DNA of 64,000 bases from Acidobacteriota bacterium (lineage in GTDB: Bacteria; Acidobacteriota; Terriglobia; Terriglobales; Acidobacteriaceae). Shown in pieces: positions 1-9,000 of this stretch. The stretch lies in contig JABCZH010000004.1 of assembly GCA_013289795.1 (NCBI GenBank), positions 124,001 through 188,000 of the forward strand. Reading direction: 5' to 3'. The notes under the pieces are model-generated. The model was not told the DNA's origin. It saw only the letters and a list, made by a program, of their open reading frames with translations, and did no database searches. Position 1 is the first letter of the stretch. Each line of letters starts with the position of its first letter. A program made the position numbers and the translations under genes.

Positions 1-591
1 ATGATTGAGTATCTTCAACAGAAAAAAGATAAGCCGATTGCGCTGACCGTGCTGCGCAACGGCCAACCCATCACCTTCAACATTCAGTCGGTGCTGGCGG
101 ACGTGCAAACCTTGCAGACCAAGGCATACCGCATCGGCGTAGGCAGCTTGCAGTTGAAAGTCGGGAGCCTCTCGTTTGGAGCGGCGCTGCGTCGCTCGGT
201 CGACGAGAACCGCAAGACTTCGCTTTTGATTCTCGAGTTGATGCAGAAACTGGTGCAGCGCAAGATGTCGATGCGCACCATCGAAGGCCCCATCGGCATC
301 GGACGCGCCGCCGGAGCCGCCGCCAGCGAAAAAGGCTGGACGCCGCTGCTTTTGCTCACAGGCGCCATCAGCCTGAACCTTGGCATCTTTAATCTTCTGC
401 CCATCCCCATCCTTGACGGCGGCGTCATCATGCTGCTGCTCATCGAGACTCTGATACGCCGCGACATCAGCCTCCGCATCAAAGAGCGCGTCTATCAAGC
501 TGCATTTGTTTTCCTGGTGTTGTTCGCGGTCATGGTCATCTACAACGACCTGGCCAAAACTCTGCCCGGCTTGGCGGGAAGACTGCCTTAA
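1..591 (+). CDS. rseP: RIP metalloprotease RseP, C-terminal part (5' end outside window)
   Basis: This is the C-terminal part of a site-2 intramembrane zinc protease (M50B), which cleaves anti-sigma factors or signal peptides within the inner membrane. The frame is open from the first base, so the ATG at base 1 is probably internal. The first 60 or so residues look like the end of a PDZ domain. The motif NLLPIPILDGG near residues 130-140 is the conserved second metal-ligand segment (LDG) of the family, normally followed by His; here Val follows the two glycines. Two hydrophobic segments close the protein (about residues 115-145 and 165-185). The HExxH half lies upstream of the window. The next gene is convergent. 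Family assignment is firm; start and N-terminus cannot be seen. Confidence 0.88.
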   Translation: MIEYLQQKKDKPIALTVLRNGQPITFNIQSVLADVQTLQTKAYRIGVGSLQLKVGSLSFGAALRRSVDENRKTSLLILELMQKLVQRKMSMRTIEGPIGIGRAAGAAASEKGWTPLLLLTGAISLNLGIFNLLPIPILDGGVIMLLLIETLIRRDISLRIKERVYQAAFVFLVLFAVMVIYNDLAKTLPGLAGRLP

Positions 592-631
592 GACAGTTCC
601 CGCTTTCTAGAACTGATCTCCGTCCCGAATC

Positions 632-3600
632 CTAGGTGGCTTTGTGCGCGAAGATTGCAGCCAGGTCGCTGCGGCTCGCGATACGGTCGGTCTTGGCTTC
701 TGCTTGAATGCTCTCCGCAATTTGTCGCGCTTGAGAGTAGTGGGGCGCCGCGTCAGCTGCGTCGCCCGCCAGGTCGAACGCGCTCGCAAGCAGGAAATGG
801 CTCCGCGCCAGCAGCGCGCGTAGCCCAAGTTTCTCGCTGCGAGTAACCGCGCCTTCGAGCTCCCGCTGCGCCGCCGTAAATTGTTTCTGATTGGTCAGCG
901 CTTCTCCCAGCAACATCGAACACTGAATGGATAGATATTTCAGGCCCAGGCTGTCTGCTTTTTCCGAGAGGGCACGCAACTGGTTTACGGCCGCACCGGA
1001 GCGCCCTTGCTGGACGGCTAGCCTCGCCAGATTGATCTTCGCCAGCAGAGTGAGCCGCGCGTCCGTGGTGCGCGCCGCCGCCTGCAGAGCCTGATCATAG
1101 AAAGGTGCGGCCGATTTGTAGTCGCCGCGGTAAAAGAAATTATCGCCTTCATAGCCAAGCACGACCGCCACCTGGGCCTGGTTCTTCAGTCCGGCCGCAA
1201 CGGTCAAGGCCTCATCCAGACTCTTTTGCGCGTCGTCGTTACGTCCAGCCTGGGCAAGAGCGTTGCCGTAGCCGCCAAGAATCTCCGCCAGCCAGAAGCC
1301 GGTCTCCTTGGTTTCGCGGAATGTCTTAATGGCATCTTCCTCGGAACTCAGCGCCGCGCCATAGCGTCCTTCGTACCCGAACAGCGTTCCCATGCCGGCC
1401 GACTCGAGGGCGGCCCCGCGAGTGTCGCCGACGCTCCGCCGCAGATCCAAGGCACGCAAATACCACTGCAGCGCCTGATCGTACTGCCCCAGTTTGGCCG
1501 AAGTCTCCGCCAGGTTGTGCACCGTATCCGCGATGTCGCCGGGCACATTCAGTTTTTCGCGGAGTGCCAGGGCTTGCTCAAAGTAAGTCCGCGCATCCTC
1601 GTAATGCGCCATCGACAAATAAGTGTTGCCAATACTATTGAGCACAAGCCCCTGGTCGCTCACGTTGCCCAAGTCAACCTGGATTTGCAGCGACTCTTTG
1701 TACAGCCCGAGCGCTTTATCGTACTGGCTGCGATTGTTGTAGAAGTCCGCCAGATCGTTCAGCACTCTCGCTGCGTCCGCCTTATCCCCCATCTCGCGGT
1801 ATGAGTCCAGCGCGCCGCCGTAATCTTTCAGCGCCTGGTCCGGTTTTCCCAGAGGCTCCTCCGTTTGGGCAATGGATTCAAGACTGTCAGCAATTCCCTT
1901 CTTCAAACCCAGACGGCGCTTGATCGCAAGCGAATCCTGAAAGCTGCGAAAAGCATCTTCCCACTTGGTCAGATCGGAGTAAGCGATCCCCATGGCTTGA
2001 AGAATCTGCGCTTTCTCCTCGTCGTTGCCAAACTCGACCGCCATCCCCTGAGCGCGGGTCAAATATTCCAGTCCGCCCTGGTCGTTGCCACTCTTAATCT
2101 CGACCCGGCCCATCGCCAGCAGTCCATCCACTCGCTTGGGATCGATGGCCAGCACCTTGGAGTACTCCTCCTTCGCCTTATCAAACGCACTCGATTTTTC
2201 GTATAGATCTGCCAGGGCAAAGTGCAGGTCGGCATTCTCAGGAGACGCCTTGACTAGGTTCCCATACGCTTCAATTGCCTGCGGATAGCTCTTCAAGATG
2301 GCCTGATGCTTCGCCAGAATCAGATACTTCTCGGCCGCCGGAAGTTTGTCACTGAGCCCGACTGCCTTTTGCGAAAACCGCTCGGACTCGTCTTCCTGGC
2401 CCAACTGAGCGTAGGTTTCCGCCATACCCGAGTAGGCGAGAGCAAAATTCGTGTCTTCCTTGGTGGCAGCTTCAAACTGCTTCTGCGCATCGAGGAAATT
2501 CCCCTGCCGCGCAAGTTGAACGCCTTGATCGTAGTCCCGCAGGGCCGGCAGAGAACTGGTGGAAGGCTTGAAGGATTGTCCCTGAAGCTCCTTGATAATG
2601 CCGCTCGAAAGCGCCAGATTATCGCGAATCTGGCCGGCCAGGTGATCGACGACCGCCAGCACATCCTTCTCCTTCGCCGATTCCGGGATCTGCGCAGTGT
2701 GTGCGCGTTTGAAATCCTGCACCGTGGTGTCGATGTGGATTTGGTCTCCCGACCTTGTATATTGCCCCCAAACCACGGTATCGGCGTTGCTAAAGTCGGC
2801 GAGGCGCTTGATCGTGGCGGGATCAAACATAGCTGAGGGCGAGATTCGCAAGTCGCGAACCGTTTGGCTGATGCGTTCCGGAGAAACCACGCGCAGAGAC
2901 GCAGACTGCCCTACATCCGTGCTCAGCATCTGCGCCAGACTCGCCCCCAGCCAGTCCAGGTTCGCGTCTCCGGACGCGTTGCGGAACGGCAATATTGCCA
3001 GAGATACCGCCGGCCCACCCGCTTGTGTCTGGGGCTTCGACCGGAAGCGCTGGCGCAAACCGATTCCGCCCGCCACAACAAGCACCAGGGCCACGGCCGC
3101 CGCAACTCCATGTTTCTTCCAGGAAAACGACCGCGGCAGAAATCCAGCTATCGTCGTCGTCCACGGGACCTTGCTGTTACCCTGAATCCAAGTTTCCAGA
3201 TCATCCGCAATCTCGCGCGTCGATTGATACCGGCGCTTGGGATCAATCTCCAGACACTTCCTCGCGACCTCGCTCAAAAATGGCGGAACATTCGGATCTA
3301 CTTCAATCGCCGGCCGGGCGGGCTCCTTGGTCCGTTTGAACATGGAAGCTTGCGCCGTGTTCGCCTCGTACGGCATCTTGCCGGTAAGCAATTCGTAGAG
3401 AATCAGGCCTAACGCGAAAATATCGGAGCGCGGTCCAACGTGCTCGCCCCGTACCTGCTCCGGAGACATATACTCCGGCGTACCGACGAGCATCCCGGTC
3501 TGCGTCATGCCTCCCGGCTCGATCGATCGCGCAATGCCGAAATCCATTACATAGACCCGGCTCTGCTGGTCCACCATAATGTTTTGCGGCTTGAGATCAC

Positions 3601-4258
3601 GATGAACCACGCCTTCCGCGTGCGCCGCTTCCAGGGCCAGGCAAACCTGTTTCACAATCTGAACAATCTCTTCGACCGGCAACTTCCCTTTGGTCCTGAC
3701 CAGGCCCTTCAGATCATGGCCCTCGACGAAATCCATGGTGATGAACTTGGTGCCGCCGACTTCACCAAGATCGAATATCCGGATTACGTTGCGATGGGTT
3801 ACTTTGCGGGCAAGAATCAGTTCCTGCTTGAAGCGCGCGAGGACCTCGGGATGCGCCGCCATCTCCGGACGGATCACTTTCAGAGCCACCACGCGGTCAA
3901 GTTCCCGGTCTCTCGCTTTGTAAACAGCACCCATTCCGCCTTCGCCGAGCAAACTAAGGATCTCATAGCGCGTTCCCAGAAAACTTCTTGGCAGAAGTGG
4001 GGACAGGGAGGCGGGAGACACAGGCGATGGGCGTGACCAACCTTCGGCAACTCCAACGGTGGCGTCGCCAGGCGAAGACGCTGCCACCCCGACAGTTTCA
4101 TCTTCAGACGGAGGCGCCGGCATTTCCGCCGTTCCCGCGTCAGGCAGGGTAACTGCCGTCACCGCACCCGCGTCGAGAGACGCATCGCATTGAACGCAAC
4201 GAAGCGCCGTCGGCGGGTTGCTGGCGTGGCAATGCGAACATTCCATGTCGCTCGCCAT
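632..4258 (-). CDS. Ser/Thr protein kinase with N-terminal zinc ribbon and C-terminal TPR array
   Basis: A 1208-residue transmembrane Hanks-type kinase. Residues 7-24 hold two CxxC pairs (CSHC and CVQC), a zinc-ribbon. The kinase domain spans about 98-355: glycine loop GEGGMG near 105-110, ATP-binding Lys127, catalytic HRDLKPQN with Asp221, and DFG at 239-241. A membrane segment lies at about 384-402. Then comes a FlgO/TolB-like domain (about 418-545, beginning VSLAILPF), and from about 580 to the end a long series of TPR units. The C-terminal part is expected outside the cytoplasm and may sense protein partners. Such kinases are frequent in Acidobacteriota and Myxococcota. ATG at 4258 is used; an in-frame ATG at 4246 is also possible. 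No substrate is indicated by the neighbours. Confidence 0.93.
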   Translation of the reverse strand: MASDMECSHCHASNPPTALRCVQCDASLDAGAVTAVTLPDAGTAEMPAPPSEDETVGVAASSPGDATVGVAEGWSRPSPVSPASLSPLLPRSFLGTRYEILSLLGEGGMGAVYKARDRELDRVVALKVIRPEMAAHPEVLARFKQELILARKVTHRNVIRIFDLGEVGGTKFITMDFVEGHDLKGLVRTKGKLPVEEIVQIVKQVCLALEAAHAEGVVHRDLKPQNIMVDQQSRVYVMDFGIARSIEPGGMTQTGMLVGTPEYMSPEQVRGEHVGPRSDIFALGLILYELLTGKMPYEANTAQASMFKRTKEPARPAIEVDPNVPPFLSEVARKCLEIDPKRRYQSTREIADDLETWIQGNSKVPWTTTIAGFLPRSFSWKKHGVAAAVALVLVVAGGIGLRQRFRSKPQTQAGGPAVSLAILPFRNASGDANLDWLGASLAQMLSTDVGQSASLRVVSPERISQTVRDLRISPSAMFDPATIKRLADFSNADTVVWGQYTRSGDQIHIDTTVQDFKRAHTAQIPESAKEKDVLAVVDHLAGQIRDNLALSSGIIKELQGQSFKPSTSSLPALRDYDQGVQLARQGNFLDAQKQFEAATKEDTNFALAYSGMAETYAQLGQEDESERFSQKAVGLSDKLPAAEKYLILAKHQAILKSYPQAIEAYGNLVKASPENADLHFALADLYEKSSAFDKAKEEYSKVLAIDPKRVDGLLAMGRVEIKSGNDQGGLEYLTRAQGMAVEFGNDEEKAQILQAMGIAYSDLTKWEDAFRSFQDSLAIKRRLGLKKGIADSLESIAQTEEPLGKPDQALKDYGGALDSYREMGDKADAARVLNDLADFYNNRSQYDKALGLYKESLQIQVDLGNVSDQGLVLNSIGNTYLSMAHYEDARTYFEQALALREKLNVPGDIADTVHNLAETSAKLGQYDQALQWYLRALDLRRSVGDTRGAALESAGMGTLFGYEGRYGAALSSEEDAIKTFRETKETGFWLAEILGGYGNALAQAGRNDDAQKSLDEALTVAAGLKNQAQVAVVLGYEGDNFFYRGDYKSAAPFYDQALQAAARTTDARLTLLAKINLARLAVQQGRSGAAVNQLRALSEKADSLGLKYLSIQCSMLLGEALTNQKQFTAAQRELEGAVTRSEKLGLRALLARSHFLLASAFDLAGDAADAAPHYSQARQIAESIQAEAKTDRIASRSDLAAIFAHKAT

Positions 4259-4344
4259 TCTACCGCTAACCGCTGTCCTGACAAGACCTTCGCATGGGCG
4301 GATTTAGGACCGTCGCGTCCATGAAGGGAGGAGGGGTGGGGTGG

Positions 4345-4505
4345 CCCACCTTTGCGCTTTTGCAAAGGTGGGGATAAATCGCCACAAGCAATCAAGTGAT
4401 TGCGCGATTCCGTCGTGGCGTTCGCGCGATGCCCTCTTAATCCCCTATACCCGACAGCGGAACCTTCTGCCTTTGGAACAAAGTGTTGTCGTGGAGTTCC
4501 ACGCT
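4345..4505. repeat. 160-bp direct repeat, copy 1
   Basis: This segment aligns almost without gaps to 5901-6060. By eye identity is roughly 85%, with shared words such as CCCGACAGCGGAACCTT and AACAAAGTGTTGTCGTGGA. The second copy covers the 3' end of the giant secreted-protein gene and its downstream hairpin. The two copies flank the GloVer gene at 4569-5834 in the same orientation. Confidence 0.85.
4437..4505 (-). pseudogene. Remnant of the C-terminus of a choice-of-anchor D protein
   Basis: Read on the minus strand, this stretch encodes VELHDNTLFQRQKVPLSGIG then D and a stop. It is nearly identical to the end of the giant protein (VEIHDNTLFQKQKVPLSGMG then D and stop at 5993). Nothing homologous precedes it, because the neighbouring upstream sequence is the end of the GloVer gene. 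It is therefore a 23-codon orphan tail, left either by a duplication of the giant gene's 3' end or by loss of a paralogue. It is not expected to be expressed as a protein. Confidence 0.75.
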
Positions 4506-4568
4506 CTTCAGCGTGCGACTCCCAGACTTCAATGAAATCCCGCAATCATCGAACGTGGCATGCCTACT

Positions 4569-5834
4569 TCACTTCGAGATTCTGTAAACGACACCCGAGG
4601 CGTACTGCCCGCCGTTGACCGCTACTCCATATAGCTTCCCCGCGCGACCGACTAGATCTCCGTAATTGGGGTCACGCCCGTCCGCACAATTTGGAAGCGA
4701 GCAGAAAGTGTAGAGTACGGTCTCCGTCTGGCCTTTGAGCATAAAGACGTTGCCAGGTCCGCCGTCCGAAGTTGTGCCAAACATTGCCCCGCTCTTTTTG
4801 TCCAGAAGAACTCCAGTTTCCGGGTTTCCGCCACCAGCCAGGCCATCGAAGAAGAAGTGGTACTCTTTCCCGCCGCCACCTGAGCCAGCAACCAGCTTGA
4901 ATACGCCTCCGCACGTGACATCGCAACCATTATCACCGCCTAAAAGAAAGGTTCCATACAAGTTTCCTGTCTGATCGACGGCGATTGGGGAAATTGGGTA
5001 CGCGCCCGTCGTTCCATTGAATCTATAGAGCACGGTTTCGGTCCACTTTCCACCGGTTGTCGGAGTTAGTTTATAAACTAGACCGCAGCCCACGGTCCCG
5101 CCGCCGCAGTTCTCCGTCCCGCCATTCTTTGTCGTCCCGAAGAGGGTGCCCGACTTGTCTATTGCGATGCCATATTCGGGATAGGCGCCGTCCGGTCCTG
5201 AGAAGCTGTGCAGGATGGAGAAGGTATAACTTCCGCCCGAGGCCGGGCTCAACTGAAAAACGACTCCCATGTCATCGGGGCCGCCGCCAATGGTAGTGCC
5301 ATAAATATTTCCACTTACGTCCATATACAATTTGCCAGCGTAGGGGCCAACTCCGTCCGCGCTGCCGCCCTTGAAGGTCCAAAGAACCGTTTCGCTCCAA
5401 GTTCCCCCGGGCGCTTGCGGTGGGCTGAGTTCGAAGACGGTTCCGTTCCCAACTCCTCCATAAAATGTAGTCCCGTACAAATTGCCTGAACTGTCCGAAA
5501 TGAGCCCCGCGTAAGGCTGCGCGCCGTCGGGGCAGGTAAATTGGTTCGAGGTGACACAAAAATTGTAAAGAATCGTTTCCGTCCAGCCGTTCCCCGAGGG
5601 ACTCAGTTCATAGACGGTGCCGCAACCCCCACTGCTCTGACAAAAGCTGCCTCCCAGTTCGGTCGTGCCATAGATATTCCCGAGAGCATCAAAGAGCAGA
5701 CCACCGCTTGGCGCGACCCCGTCGTTGAGGTAGGCTCCAAAACTGTAGAGCACGGTCTCAGTCGATTGTGCCGATGCCCAGGTGCAAGCCAGCAGGATTG
5801 CGATGAAAAGCCAAGAAAATTGAGTTCGGCTCAT
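4569..5834 (-). CDS. Secreted GloVer-repeat protein (copy 1)
   Basis: A 421-residue exported protein of the choice-of-anchor tandem-repeat GloVer family. The ATG at 5834 is preferred because GGGAG lies 7 bases upstream; it yields a signal peptide ending near ASAQS. The mature part is a series of units of about 50 residues, each with a core like TVLYSFG, then G(A/S)xPxxGLxxDxxGNxYGTTxxGG. Both half-motifs recur about eight times, suggesting a beta-propeller-like fold. The family's function is unknown; it is abundant in Acidobacteriota. Paralogues occur at 24930, 39002 and 61148. This copy is bracketed by the 160-bp direct repeats. Confidence 0.85.
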   Translation of the reverse strand: MSRTQFSWLFIAILLACTWASAQSTETVLYSFGAYLNDGVAPSGGLLFDALGNIYGTTELGGSFCQSSGGCGTVYELSPSGNGWTETILYNFCVTSNQFTCPDGAQPYAGLISDSSGNLYGTTFYGGVGNGTVFELSPPQAPGGTWSETVLWTFKGGSADGVGPYAGKLYMDVSGNIYGTTIGGGPDDMGVVFQLSPASGGSYTFSILHSFSGPDGAYPEYGIAIDKSGTLFGTTKNGGTENCGGGTVGCGLVYKLTPTTGGKWTETVLYRFNGTTGAYPISPIAVDQTGNLYGTFLLGGDNGCDVTCGGVFKLVAGSGGGGKEYHFFFDGLAGGGNPETGVLLDKKSGAMFGTTSDGGPGNVFMLKGQTETVLYTFCSLPNCADGRDPNYGDLVGRAGKLYGVAVNGGQYASGVVYRISK

Positions 5835-5900
5835 TTTGTTCTCCCAAACGATCACTCGAAAGCTTACGCGCTCGCCTTCTATTAGTAAACAGGCGTGAGG

Positions 5901-6060
5901 CCCACCTTTGCGCTTTTGCTAAAGGCGGGAATAAGTCGCCGCAAGCAATCAAGTAATTGCGCGACCTTGTCGTGGCATTCGCGCGATGCCCCCTAGTCCC
6001 CCATACCCGACAGCGGAACCTTTTGCTTCTGAAACAAAGTGTTGTCGTGGATTTCCACGC
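5901..6060. repeat. 160-bp direct repeat, copy 2
   Basis: Partner of the copy at 4345-4505. It covers the last 22 codons of the giant gene plus about 90 bp downstream, including an imperfect version of the first hairpin and GCAATCAAGTAATTGC in place of the perfect small dyad. This copy is continuous with the intact gene, so it is probably the parental one. Confidence 0.85.
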
Positions 6061-9000
6061 AGCCGACCCGCTTCCCCTTCCCTTTCGGAGTGAAGGTTAC
6101 ATTCATCACGCACTGCGCGTTCGGCGCCAGCGTGGTGCCATTGCTGCAAGTCGTTCCTGACGCAAAAGCGAAATCCCCGCTGATGGTCAGCTTCGAGAGA
6201 ACCAGAGAGGTTGTTCCGGTATTGGTCAGAGTCACCGTCTGCGGGGGACTGGTCGTGCCCACCTGCTGATTTCCGAAATTCAGCGACTTGGGCACAACCC
6301 GCGCCCTTGGATTGATGATCGTAGCGCTGAGCGGCACCGTCTGCGGGCTTCCCGGCGCATTGTCAGTGATAGCGAGTGTGGCCGTCGGGCTGTAGTTGTC
6401 TGAATCCGAGAGGCAAGTCAGCAAGATCTTGCACGACTTACCCGCCGCCAGACTACTGGGGCAGAAGCTGCGGGCGTGGAAGTCATCGAGATCGTTGCCC
6501 GGAGCGGCAATCTTGATCGAGTTGATGATCAAGGGCGCGTTCCCGGTATTCGACAGGGTGACGAAGGACACACCCGGTAGTCCGAGGTACAGATTGCCAA
6601 AGTTTACTTTGGACGGGCGCACGGTGGCGATCGGGCCCGATCCACCCACCACTTGGATGGTCGCCGTAGCCATTTGCGGCGGATTGTTTAGTGCCGCGAG
6701 CGTGGCAGTGTTGACGTAAGTGCCGGCGCTTGAATTGGAACTCATCACATGCACGCTAGTGCGGATGGCGGGAGACAAGCTTCCCAGAGTGCAGGTCAGG
6801 GTTTGACCATTGGCAATGCCGGTGATGGCGCAGATTCCGGGGCCGGTGTATGGCGGGCTGACCGACCAGTTGACGTCGGCGCCAGCCGGTAGTGGATCGC
6901 TCAGCGTCGCATTCGTCGCCGACCCCGTACCCGGCGCTGCGCTATTGCTCATCACTATGGTGTAGCCGATGGGGCTGCCGGCGTTCACCACGGTCTGATC
7001 CGCCGTCTTGGTCACGCTCAAGTCCGGCGCCGCATTGTTGAGCGGGAAAGCCACCACCACATCGTTGAACTGCTTGGTCTTGCCGCCAATGCCCGCATCG
7101 GGCGGCTGGTGCGGATCGAAGTAGGTCGTGATATCGAAGACAAACTGGCAGTAAATCGGCGGATCCGTGGGGTTCCCGTTGATCAGCATCGGCACCGTGC
7201 AGTTGGTCCCGTAGGGCGTAATGATCGAAGCTTCGTAGTCGGGATCGTCGTACAGCCGCAGATTATTGAGCTGATAAGGATAATTTGGATTTGGCAGGAA
7301 CGAAGTATTGTTCCAGGCAATCGACCAGGAGATGGGGCCGTTGTAATCGGTGATGGGCGGCTCGATTCCCTTGGTCCCGAAGTACACACTATAGAAGACG
7401 CAGTTTCCGTTCGAATAGGCGTCGCATGCCGGAACAATAACGTCACCGTTGCCGAGCGTCTCAAACGGGAAGAAGCTCGTGAACCGGCAATCGAAATCCG
7501 TGGACGGGATCTGCCCGAACTGGCAGTCTCCATCGGCCTGGGCCATGGAAACTTCGTTGGCGGCAACGGTCATGGTGAATGGTGAGTTCACCTGCGCCGC
7601 GGTCAGCGCGAGCGAGTGCGCGTTGGGATCGGGGCAGGGGTTCTTCCCCGATGGACAATTGAACACCGCAGGCGGCGCAGTGACATTCTGGCAAGGATAG
7701 ATACCGCCCGGACACGTGAATGGAGCTGACATGGTAATTGGCGGCGGAACAAACGAAGCAGTAACCACCTGGTTCGAATTCATCAACACCGAGCAGCCCT
7801 CGACACCACTGCAAGCTCCTCCCCAACCACCGAAGGTCGTGTTTTCCGACGGAGTCGCCGTCAAATTCACCGTTGTCCCTGCGTTGTAACTGGCGGAGCA
7901 GGTTCCAGACTGCACACCGGCTGTGTCAACGCAGTCGATCTGTTCAAAATTGTCAGTCACCGTGCCGTTGCCCGTGCCCAGTGTGGTCACGGTCAGCGTA
8001 AACGTCTGACTCGATGCCATCACCGACAAAACCACCTGCGTGCTGGTGTAATTGACCGCCCAACTCAAATTTGGAGGCAACGGGGGCAAGTTCGTAGTGA
8101 CAAACTGGTTGCTGAGTGAACTCGCGGTCAATATCACGAATTGATTGCCGCCCGCAGGAACAAAATTGTTGATAAGGCTCACGTTGAGCGTGCCGCCCAA
8201 GCTCGCAGTACCGGGAACATTCAGTTGCGAGTACTGCGTCCCGGCCGTGAGTCCTCCGATCACCACGTCATACGCACCCGCTGAACTTTGGGTATAGCTG
8301 CCGACGCCATTGATGCCAATCGTCAATATTCCGGGGTTAGGAATGTCGCCCGCCTCCGTCACTCCAGCCATGCTTACATTACTGAGAATGGTCCCGTTAC
8401 CCGATAGCGTGCCGCTGCCGGTCACGTTCACGCCTTGAGAAGTGGCCAGCGTCCCATCCACCTGCGCCGTTCCTCCGTTCAGCCCGACGCTAACCGATGA
8501 AGCGTTACCGGTTGCGGTGACTTGGAACAGGCCGGCATTTTGCGTATAAGCACTGACGTTGAAAGTGGCCGAATCCAAAATAATGTTCCCGGCGTTCAGC
8601 AAGGATGTCCCCAGGAACATGTTGGGGCCGCTGGTCATCATCACGGATCCGGTCCCGGTCAACGTCGCGCCCCCGCTCGCAGCATTCAGAACGGTGTTGC
8701 TTTCACTCGAATCCAGCAGTACCGTGCCGTTATTGTTGATTGTCCCAAACAGGTTGGTGGTGCTGTTGTTTCCAACCGTGTAAGTTCCTCCGGCAGCTAT
8801 CAAAACGGCGTTAGCCGTGCCGTCCAGGTTGAGAACGTTGCCGCTGAAACTTCCGACGAAACCACCGTTAATGCCATTCAGCGTTCCGCCCTGAATCGTA
8901 ATTCCATTCGCGAATTGCACCGCCGCACCGCCGCCATTCGCAACGATGCTTCCGCCCGCATTGCTAACACTCGTGCTAACTTGCAGCATGCCAACGCCGG

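Larger units (their letters stand above)
4259..4568. other. Intergenic stretch holding a degraded gene end and hairpins
   Basis: No intact gene is visible here. The stretch carries one copy of a 160-bp direct repeat (separate entry). That copy includes a perfect hairpin at 4345-4372, with arms CCCACCTTTGC and GCAAAGGTGGG around GCTTTT, and a second at 4388-4403 (GCAATCA/TGATTGC). Neither hairpin is followed by a T-tract, so neither is a classical terminator. Confidence 0.6.
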
